Shown: piece by piece, positions 57,437 to 64,000 of the stretch
Numbering within the stretch: position 1 is the first letter of the stretch
Layout: each line of letters starts with the position of its first letter
Source: Biostraticola tofi
GTDB taxonomy: Bacteria > Pseudomonadota > Gammaproteobacteria > Enterobacterales > Enterobacteriaceae
Length of the DNA stretch: 64,000 nt
Assembly (NCBI RefSeq): GCF_004343195.1
Contig: NZ_SMCR01000002.1
Location: 124,001 to 188,000 of the forward strand
Direction of reading: 5' to 3'
Position numbers and translations under genes: made by a program
Notes under the pieces: model-generated
What the model was told of the DNA's origin: nothing
Databases searched by the model: none
What the model saw: only the letters and a program-made list of their open reading frames with translations

Positions 57437-58255
57437 ATGTCAGACCTGCATGAGTTGGTTATAGCGTTTATTCTTGGCGTGGTAGAAGGGTTAACCGAAT
57501 TTTTGCCGGTCTCCTCGACGGGTCATATGATCCTGGTCGGGTCATTGCTGGGCTTTACCGATGAACGGGCCAAGACCTTTGAGGTTATCATCCAGCTTGG
57601 CTCTATCCTGGCGGTGGTGGCGGTGTTCTGGCGCCGTTTGTTCGGCCTGATCGGCATTCGTTTTGGTGAAGTCAAACATGAAGGTATCGGCAGCGGGCGG
57701 CTCAAGCTGGGGCATATCCTGCTCGGCATGATCCCGGCGGTGGTGCTGGGGCTGGTATTTCACGAAGATATCAAATCGATCTTCGAGCCAAAATATGTGA
57801 TGTATGCGCTGGTGGTGGGCGGCTTGCTGCTGCTGGCGGGTGAATGGCTCAAACCGAAGGTGCCTCGGGCGCAGGGTATTGATGATATCACTTACCTGCA
57901 GGCGTTTCTGATTGGCTGTTTTCAATGTCTGGCGCTGTGGCCCGGCTTCTCCCGCTCAGGTGCGACCATCAGCGGCGGTATCCTGGTCGGCGTCAGCCGT
58001 TACGCGGCTTCGGAGTTTTCATTCATCCTGGCGGTACCGATGATGCTGGGCGCTACGGTGCTGGATCTGTACAAGAGCCTGCCGTTCCTGCAGTGGAGTG
58101 ATTTCCCGATGTTTGCCGTTGGCTTCGTGACCGCCTTTGTGGTGGCGCTGCTGGCGATCAAATTCTTCCTGAAGATCATCAAGCGCATCTCCTTTGTGCC
58201 GTTCGCCATTTACCGGTTTATTCTGGCAGGGGTGGTGTACTGGGTATTGATGTAA
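57437..58255 (+). CDS. uppP: Undecaprenyl-diphosphatase UppP (BacA)
   Basis: Membrane enzyme that regenerates undecaprenyl phosphate for peptidoglycan synthesis and gives intrinsic bacitracin tolerance. The 272-residue product has [20 protein letters not shown] (the E/S catalytic motif 1) and [20 protein letters not shown] (motif 2 with the essential Arg), with seven to eight helices. The start at 57437 is chosen from family alignment. Confidence 0.97.
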   Translation: MSDLHELVIAFILGVVEGLTEFLPVSSTGHMILVGSLLGFTDERAKTFEVIIQLGSILAVVAVFWRRLFGLIGIRFGEVKHEGIGSGRLKLGHILLGMIPAVVLGLVFHEDIKSIFEPKYVMYALVVGGLLLLAGEWLKPKVPRAQGIDDITYLQAFLIGCFQCLALWPGFSRSGATISGGILVGVSRYAASEFSFILAVPMMLGATVLDLYKSLPFLQWSDFPMFAVGFVTAFVVALLAIKFFLKIIKRISFVPFAIYRFILAGVVYWVLM

Positions 58256-58264
58256 CGATCCAGG

Positions 58265-58296
58265 CCGGAGGCTGGAGCAGTGAGCCCAGCTTCCGG
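58265..58296. terminator. Hairpin between convergent uppP and cca
   Basis: CCGGAGGCTGG and CCAGCTTCCGG form an 11-bp stem with one wobble pair and a 10-base loop. No T-run follows, so strength is uncertain; it sits between two converging stops. Confidence 0.5.
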
Positions 58297-58312
58297 TGTG
58301 TATTAAACGTCG

Positions 58313-59566
58313 TTAATGCGCCTGCGCTTCGCCGCGCCGCGCGTCCTGTTCGTCTTTCCAGGCGGCCAGCGCTTGCATCCGCCGCTGGCGCAACTCTTCG
58401 CCAATCTCAGCCCCGCTAAAACCGGCATCGATCACTTCACGATTGCTCACGCTGCAGGCAATGCGATAAGCCTCGCGCAGATAAGCTGCCTGCGGATAGG
58501 GATTGTTCTCGAAACCGGTGCGTCCGCGCGCGTCCGCTTCGCTGGTCATGATCATCTGTTCCAGACGCTCAGGCTTGCGCCATACGTCGATGGCAGAGAA
58601 CAATTTCATCAGCGTCCTGGGCGTCAGTTTCTCTACACCGTGAATAAGATCATGGTACTCGGCGACAATACGCGCCAGGTCACGGATATGATTCGGCACC
58701 CGCATCCGCTGGCAGATATCCTCAACCAGTTTGATACCGGCCGGACCATGGCCATAATGGTGCGGCCACTGGTCGCGGGGCGTCAGCCCTTTGCCCAGGT
58801 CGTGACACAGGGTGGCGAAACGCACGGCAATGTCGTCGGTTAACTGGGCGGCTATCGATACCGTCATCAGCGTATGGATGCCGGTATCGATTTCCGGATG
58901 CCATTTGGCCGGCGCCGGAACACCGAACAGGCAATCAACCTCAGGAAACAGCGCCGCCAGGGCGCCGCAATCTCTCAGCACCTGGAAATACACCTGAGGA
59001 TTACGGGTCGCCAAGGCTTTCTCCGTTTCCTTCCATACGCGTTCAGGAGATATCAGCTGCAGTTCACCGCTCTGGGACATCTGACCCATCAGGTCCATGG
59101 TCTCAGGGGCAATACGGAAGCTCAGGTGGGCAAAGCGCGCGGCAAAGCGCGCCACCCGCAATACCCGCAGCGGATCTTCGCCGAAGGCATCGGACACATG
59201 GCGCAGCAGGCGCTGCTCCAGATCGGCCCGCCCCTGGTAAGGATCGGTATATTCGCCATGTTCGTCCTGGGCAATGGCGTTGATGGTCAAATCCCGGCGA
59301 CGCAGATCCTGTTCCAGCGTAACGTCCGGCGCTGAATAACAATTGAAACCGGTATAGCCCTTGCCTGATTTGCGCTCGGTGCGTGCCAGGGCATATTCTT
59401 CACGGGTCTGGGGATGCAGGAACACCGGGAAATCCTTGCCGACCTGCTGGTAGCCCTGGCTAAGCAATTCCTCAGGCGAAGCGCCGACAATCACCCAATC
59501 CCGCTCTTTTACCGGCAGATGCAACAAGCTGTCACGCACGGCACCGCCGACCAGATACTTTTTCAC
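58313..59566 (-). CDS. cca: Multifunctional CCA-adding enzyme
   Basis: Class II tRNA nucleotidyltransferase that repairs or builds the 3' CCA end. The 417-residue product has [32 protein letters not shown] with the catalytic acidic pair, the flexible [11 protein letters not shown] loop, [16 protein letters not shown], and a C-terminal HD domain ([13 protein letters not shown], then TLCHDLGKG) that gives phosphatase and phosphodiesterase activity as in E. coli. It converges on uppP. Confidence 0.97.
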   Translation of the reverse strand: MKKYLVGGAVRDSLLHLPVKERDWVIVGASPEELLSQGYQQVGKDFPVFLHPQTREEYALARTERKSGKGYTGFNCYSAPDVTLEQDLRRRDLTINAIAQDEHGEYTDPYQGRADLEQRLLRHVSDAFGEDPLRVLRVARFAARFAHLSFRIAPETMDLMGQMSQSGELQLISPERVWKETEKALATRNPQVYFQVLRDCGALAALFPEVDCLFGVPAPAKWHPEIDTGIHTLMTVSIAAQLTDDIAVRFATLCHDLGKGLTPRDQWPHHYGHGPAGIKLVEDICQRMRVPNHIRDLARIVAEYHDLIHGVEKLTPRTLMKLFSAIDVWRKPERLEQMIMTSEADARGRTGFENNPYPQAAYLREAYRIACSVSNREVIDAGFSGAEIGEELRQRRMQALAAWKDEQDARRGEAQAH

Positions 59567-59667
59567 GATCCTCTCCTGACGATGTCGGTTTGGCCTTCAC
59601 ATCTGTTAAGTGTAGACCTTTACGCAGCGCTTTTTTGCGACGGCCGGCGACCATCGGCCGCCAGAGT

Positions 59668-60288
59668 TCAATTCATCCAGCGGTTGTCTTTTTTACGGCG
59701 AGGAATGAGATGGGGCAGTACCAGGCCGAGAATCAGACCGATGCCGGCTACGCCACCGCCATACAGGAACCATTGCATGATAATGGCGCGCTGTTTGTCA
59801 TCAAGCTGCAGGGTCACGGCATCCACCTTTTTCTGGGCGACGATCAGCTGGTTCTTAAGATTCTGGTTTTCTTCGCGCAGGCTGGAAAGCGTGCTGTCGC
59901 TTTGAGCAACTTTGGTTTGCATATCCGCCGTGCGCTGGTTCCAACTGCTGTCGATAGTGGCCAGCTTTTGCGTCAGGGTCTGGACCTGCTGCTCAAGGGA
60001 AGGCACACGCGTCCGAATGCTGGGCTGGGCGCTTAGCTGATCCAGGGGGATCCAGGAGGTACGGCCTTTCTCGTCGCGGATCTGGCCGTATTGATTGGCT
60101 GCATTTACGCTGAGCAGGGTGACCTGCTCGCCGGCATTAAGGGTGCCGACGATGCGGTATTGGTTGCCCGGGCCGCTGTGGGTGTAAGTGGCCAGTTCAT
60201 CGGAAATGAAGCGCGTTTCGTCAGCTTGGGCGCCTGAGGCGAAGCCGAAGCCCAATAACGCGAAAAAAATATGGCGTAATTTGTGCAT
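59668..60288 (-). CDS. ygiM: SH3-domain membrane protein YgiM (TIGR04211 family)
   Basis: A 206-residue exported protein, the same length as E. coli YgiM. It has a signal peptide (residues 1-23, FFALLGFGFASGAQA), a bacterial SH3 domain (about 25-90; FISDELATYTHSGPGNQYRI, VGTLNAGEQVTLLSV, WIPLDQLSAQPS), a periplasmic coiled coil (about 98-165) and a C-terminal membrane helix (about 170-192) with a basic end. The role is unclear; it probably links cell wall and inner membrane. It is upstream of cca on the same strand, 100 bases apart. Confidence 0.94.
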   Translation of the reverse strand: MHKLRHIFFALLGFGFASGAQADETRFISDELATYTHSGPGNQYRIVGTLNAGEQVTLLSVNAANQYGQIRDEKGRTSWIPLDQLSAQPSIRTRVPSLEQQVQTLTQKLATIDSSWNQRTADMQTKVAQSDSTLSSLREENQNLKNQLIVAQKKVDAVTLQLDDKQRAIIMQWFLYGGGVAGIGLILGLVLPHLIPRRKKDNRWMN

Positions 60289-60692
60289 TGTTCCGTCGTT
60301 TTTAATCAAGTGTTGGCCGATAGTAGTGGGTTCAGTTTGACGACGCAATCCTTAAACAGAAATGAGAACTATCTTACTCTCAGGCCGCGTAAGGCTTTGG
60401 CGGTTATGCATTTGCGCTTATGACTGCGCCATTACCCCTTTGGCGCCTGATTTAACTGTCATATTCAGCTGACTGGCGTTGCAAAGCCGCTGTAAACCCT
60501 ATAAACGACCTTTATCCACGACGCACTTGAAAAATAGGGCGTTCCGATAGATATTTTCCTTTTCACCGGACTTGTCCAGGTGATTGATTCAGGCCATGAT
60601 TAGTGATCTGGACAAGATAACTGAAGTGATTATCCTGTTCTTATTACGGCATTGCCGGGCGTAACACAGCAACTATTGGTATGGCCTAATAT
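60289..60692. other. Divergent ygiM/ygiF intergenic region
   Basis: About 400 bases without a gene. It contains a perfect 9-bp inverted repeat, CTTGTCCAG (60571-60579) and CTGGACAAG (60608-60616), separated by 28 bases. The repeat stands about 80-120 bases before ygiF and could be an operator. Nothing else is recognised. Confidence 0.55.
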
Positions 60693-61997
60693 ATGAGTGA
60701 AGAAATCGAGTTAAAATTTATCGTTCATCCTGACGCACGCGCAGCTCTGGCAAAAAGGATCTCCGCCGGAGAAGGTGAACATGCCGGCCCCATTCCTCTC
60801 ACTAACATTTATTATGAAACCCCCGACAATACGCTACGGCGCCATGGCATCGGATTGCGTATCCGGCGTTATGGCGATCGCTATGAAATGACGGCAAAAA
60901 CCGCCGGCAGGGTGGTTGGCGGTCTTCATCAGCATCCAGAGTATAATGTCGATTTACCCTCCGGGGAGCTTGATCTTAGCCTGCTACCGGCCGATATCTG
61001 GCCGCCGGGGGTGACGGCTGACTCGCTGCTGCCAAGGCTGGCCGCCTTGTTTCGTACCGATTACACTCGGGAGAAGTGGGTAGTCACTTACAACCAAAGC
61101 CGTATTGAGATTGCGTATGATCAAGGTGAAGTGACGGCGGGTGAGCTCAGTGAACCTATCGGTGAGCTGGAACTTGAGCTGCTTGAGGGCAATACTGCCG
61201 ATCTGCTGGCGTTTGCCCAAACCCTTAGCACCGAAAGCGGCTTGAGGCTGGGCAGCCTGAGCAAAGCGGCGCGCGGCTATCATCTTGCCAAAGGCAATCC
61301 CCGGCGCGATGTCCGACCATTGCCGCTGCTCAAGCCGGCGGCCAAAGCCACGGTCGAACAGGGCATGGTCGCGGCGCTTACCCTGGCGCTGGGACACTGG
61401 CAATATCATGAAGAACTGTGGCTGACCGGCAATGCCGAAGCCCGCCGCAGTATCCTGGAAGGCATTACGCTTATCCGTGAAACCTTTGTCGTGATGGGCA
61501 ACATGGTCCCACGCAAAGCCACCACCGGCTTGCGCAGTCAGTTGACGATCTTGGCGGCGGATATCGAAGAGGCCGGGACCGATCCGGCGCAACTCTGCTA
61601 CAGTGCCGCATGGCTTCAATGTAAGTTGGCGCTCACATCATGGCTTGAGTCAGGCGGCTGGCGAGGGAGCATTGATGAGCAGGCGCGGAGAAAGTTGGCG
61701 GGCTCCTATAAGCGTTTCGCCGATCAGATGCTGGCTCGCTGCGGCGCTGAGCTTAAGGTCGCCTTCGGCCGTACCCTTTCCCGGGAAGAATATGCCCAGC
61801 AACTGCCCCGGCTGGAGAAACGCCTGATGGCTTTTCACCTGCTGTCCGGCGCCTATCCCGCGGCGGCGGTCGTCTCTTATATTGCGCATTGGAAAGGGCT
61901 GCAGCAGGCAATTTTGCAGCCGGAAACCAGCGATACTGAACTGGTGAGGCGTCAGGCCGTTACCCAGCAAGGTTTCTGGCGGCATAACAAGCCATAA
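60693..61997 (+). CDS. ygiF: Inorganic triphosphatase YgiF (CYTH-CHAD)
   Basis: Tunnel-fold triphosphatase that hydrolyses tripolyphosphate in E. coli. The 434-residue product has an N-terminal CYTH domain (about 1-200) with the signature EEIELKFIV (ExExK), [20 protein letters not shown] and [11 protein letters not shown]-terminal CHAD helical domain (about 215-430, rich in conserved His/Arg) may bind polyphosphate. It is immediately upstream of glnE, 50 bases apart, as in E. coli. Confidence 0.96.
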   Translation: MSEEIELKFIVHPDARAALAKRISAGEGEHAGPIPLTNIYYETPDNTLRRHGIGLRIRRYGDRYEMTAKTAGRVVGGLHQHPEYNVDLPSGELDLSLLPADIWPPGVTADSLLPRLAALFRTDYTREKWVVTYNQSRIEIAYDQGEVTAGELSEPIGELELELLEGNTADLLAFAQTLSTESGLRLGSLSKAARGYHLAKGNPRRDVRPLPLLKPAAKATVEQGMVAALTLALGHWQYHEELWLTGNAEARRSILEGITLIRETFVVMGNMVPRKATTGLRSQLTILAADIEEAGTDPAQLCYSAAWLQCKLALTSWLESGGWRGSIDEQARRKLAGSYKRFADQMLARCGAELKVAFGRTLSREEYAQQLPRLEKRLMAFHLLSGAYPAAAVVSYIAHWKGLQQAILQPETSDTELVRRQAVTQQGFWRHNKP

Positions 61998-62047
61998 TCA
62001 ACCCATCTGCATGCCTGGTGCATCCGCCCCCGGGGAGACCGATATCC

Positions 62048-64000
62048 ATGACCACATTGCCTTTACCCCAGGAGCTGACACATCAGGCTGTAGGGACTCT
62101 CGCCAGGCTGCCTGCCGGAATCGCGGCCAGTCCTGCGCTTGAGGCGGTAGCGGCGTTAAGCGATTTTATCAGCGAGACGTTTATCGCTCATCCCGACTGG
62201 CTGCAGGAATTGCTTGACCAGCCGCCAGCGCCGGATGAATGGCGTCATTTCCCTGCAAAGCTGCAGCAAGCTCTGGCCAGGGCAGAGGACGAAGCCGGGC
62301 TGATGCGGGAATTGCGGCTGTTTCGCCGGCGAGCCCTGGCGCGTATCGGCTGGGGGCAGACGCTGGGTCTTCATACCACGCCGGCGACCCTGACCTTACT
62401 CAGCCAGTTGGCCGAATCGCTGATTATCGCGGCCCGGGATTGGCTGTTTCAGCTTTGCTGCCGGGAATGGGGGACGCCTTGCGACAGTGAAGGCGCGCCG
62501 CAGCAACTGATGATCCTGGGCATGGGGAAGCTGGGCGGCGGCGAACTTAATTTTTCATCGGATATCGACCTGATATTTGCCTATCCCCAAAGTGGTTTTA
62601 CCCGGGGCGGGCGCCGGGAAAAGGACAATGCCCAATTTTTTACCCGGCTGGGACAGCGCCTTATCAAAGCATTGGATCAGCAAACCGCCGACGGCTTTGT
62701 CTACCGTGTCGATATGCGCCTGAGGCCGTTTGGCGACAGCGGTCCGCTGGTGCTTAGCTTTGCAGCCCTTGAGGATTACTACCAGGAACAGGGCCGGGAC
62801 TGGGAACGTTATGCCATGGTCAAGGCGCGTTTGATGGGCGATGCCGGCGACGCCTGGAGCCGGGAGCTCAGCAGTCTGCTGCGGCCGTTTGTCTATCGGC
62901 GCTATATTGACTTCAGCGTCATTCAGTCATTGCGGAACATGAAGGCGATGATTGCACGGGAGGTGCGCCGGCGCGGCCTTAAAGATAACATCAAACTCGG
63001 TGCCGGCGGCATTCGTGAAATCGAGTTTATTACCCAGGTGTTCCAGCTTATCCGTGGCGGACGAGAGCCCCGCCTGCAGCAGCGGGCGTTGCTGCCGACG
63101 CTTGCGGCCATCGGCGAGCTGGGCCTGCTGGCCCCTGAGGCGACCCAAGCGCTTACCGAAGCTTATCTGTACCTGCGGCGGCTGGAAAATCTGCTGCAGG
63201 CCATCAATGATGAACAGACTCAGACGCTGCCGGCCGACGAACTGGGTCGCGCCCGCCTGGCTTTCGGCATGGGCGAAGCCGACTGGACATCGCTGCATGG
63301 CCTGCTGCAGCAGCATATGCAACGGGTGCGCGCTGTGTTTGATCAGCTGATTGGCGATGATGTTCCTCATCAGGATGAGGTCGACTGCCATGAAGGTTAT
63401 CGTGCCCTGTGGCTCGACGATTTGGCGGCGCCGGAACTGCCTGAACTGATCCCGTCGCTGGACAGGGAAGCGGGGCAACGCTTGCTGGCGCATATCACTG
63501 GCTTTCGGGCCGATGTGGCTAAACGCACCATCGGCCCGCGCGGCCGCGAAGTGCTGGATCAACTGCTTCCCCGGCTGCTGGCGGAAATCTGCGCCAGACC
63601 AGACGCTGATGCGGCCTTTGCCCGGGTGACGCCGATGCTGCTGAGCATTGTGTCCCGCACCACTTATCTGGAATTGTTGGTCGAATACCCCGGTGCGTTG
63701 GGGCATTTGGTCCGACTCTGCTCGGCTTCGCCGATGATTGCCGCTCAGTTGGCTGAGCATCCGCTACTGCTGGATGAACTGCTCGATCCCGCCACGCTCT
63801 ATCATCCCCTTGAACCGCAGGCTTATCGGGACGAACTGCGGCAGTATCTGCTGCGGGTGCCTGAAGAGGATGAAGAACAGCAATTGGAGGCGATGCGCCA
63901 GTTCAAGCAAGCCCAGCAGTTGCGCATTGCGGCCAGCGATATCTCTGGCGTGCTGCCGGTGATGAAAGTCAGCGATCATTTAACTTATCTGGCCGAGGCC
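62048..64000 (+). CDS. glnE: Bifunctional glutamine synthetase adenylyltransferase/removase GlnE (truncated by window end)
   Basis: Controls glutamine synthetase by adding or removing AMP under PII control. The frame is open from ATG 62048 to the window end: 651 codons of an expected 946 or so. The N-terminal adenylyl-removase nucleotidyltransferase domain (about 100-440) carries [20 protein letters not shown] and DLIFAYPQ with the metal-binding Asp pair, [20 protein letters not shown], and [20 protein letters not shown]. The regulatory linker follows (about 450-650). The adenylyl-transferase domain lies beyond the window. Confidence 0.97.
   Translation, partial: MTTLPLPQELTHQAVGTLARLPAGIAASPALEAVAALSDFISETFIAHPDWLQELLDQPPAPDEWRHFPAKLQQALARAEDEAGLMRELRLFRRRALARIGWGQTLGLHTTPATLTLLSQLAESLIIAARDWLFQLCCREWGTPCDSEGAPQQLMILGMGKLGGGELNFSSDIDLIFAYPQSGFTRGGRREKDNAQFFTRLGQRLIKALDQQTADGFVYRVDMRLRPFGDSGPLVLSFAALEDYYQEQGRDWERYAMVKARLMGDAGDAWSRELSSLLRPFVYRRYIDFSVIQSLRNMKAMIAREVRRRGLKDNIKLGAGGIREIEFITQVFQLIRGGREPRLQQRALLPTLAAIGELGLLAPEATQALTEAYLYLRRLENLLQAINDEQTQTLPADELGRARLAFGMGEADWTSLHGLLQQHMQRVRAVFDQLIGDDVPHQDEVDCHEGYRALWLDDLAAPELPELIPSLDREAGQRLLAHITGFRADVAKRTIGPRGREVLDQLLPRLLAEICARPDADAAFARVTPMLLSIVSRTTYLELLVEYPGALGHLVRLCSASPMIAAQLAEHPLLLDELLDPATLYHPLEPQAYRDELRQYLLRVPEEDEEQQLEAMRQFKQAQQLRIAASDISGVLPVMKVSDHLTYLAEA

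Overview
The window is ordinary chromosome of an enterobacterial gammaproteobacterium (order Enterobacterales) carrying one large accessory block. Gene order is that of the Escherichia coli lpoA-to-glnE region: lpoA/rsmI, rnpB, yhaK/yhaJ, yqjG, yqjF, yqjDEK, yqjA-mzrA, exuR, exuT, uxa genes, ygjV, ygjR, rlmG, then ileX, mug, rpoD-dnaG-rpsU, tsaD, plsY, folB, uppP, cca, ygiM, ygiF, glnE. Proteins align end to end with the E. coli versions but are clearly diverged. The uxaC-uxaB-uxaA order, known from soft-rot Pectobacteriaceae, and the moderately high GC content suggest a plant-, insect- or soil-associated lineage (Pectobacteriaceae/Sodalis-like). That placement is inference; the genus cannot be fixed from this window.

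Layout. 1-20 kb: envelope genes (lpoA, yqjDEK, yqjA-mzrA), RNase P RNA, redox/stress genes (yqjG, yqjF, yhaK/yhaJ), and a complete galacturonate module (regulator exuR, importer exuT, isomerase uxaC, reductase uxaB, dehydratase uxaA) with recognisable ExuR-type boxes. 20.4-44.6 kb: a type VI secretion (T6SS) island. A rightward operon encodes a PAAR-like DUF4150 protein, TssJ, TssK, TssL (with an OmpA-type peptidoglycan domain), TssM, TssA, TssB, TssC and Hcp. A leftward operon encodes a response regulator, VgrG, a DUF2169-pentapeptide fusion, a second pentapeptide protein, a DUF3540 protein, TssE, TssF and TssG. The two operons meet tail to tail between hcp and tssG. No tssH (ClpV) is present, no toxin or immunity pair is recognisable, and the regulator has Glu where the phospho-accepting Asp should be. 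At the left edge a gene of unknown function is split by an in-frame amber codon.

44.6-49.5 kb: a nitrilase-type amidohydrolase and a translationally coupled ABC importer operon (binding protein, BAAT-type thioesterase/esterase, ATPase, permease), probably a nutrient-scavenging unit of unknown substrate. 49.6-64 kb: core housekeeping genes: tRNA-Ile2 (CAU), mug, the macromolecular-synthesis operon rpsU-dnaG-rpoD with its internal terminator, tsaD, plsY, folB, uppP, cca, ygiM, ygiF and the first 651 codons of glnE, which runs off the window.

The most interesting items are the ClpV-less T6SS with its DUF2169/pentapeptide/DUF3540/DUF4150 loading set, the atypical response regulator at the head of the vgrG operon, and the amber-interrupted neighbour that may be a decayed effector or accessory gene.
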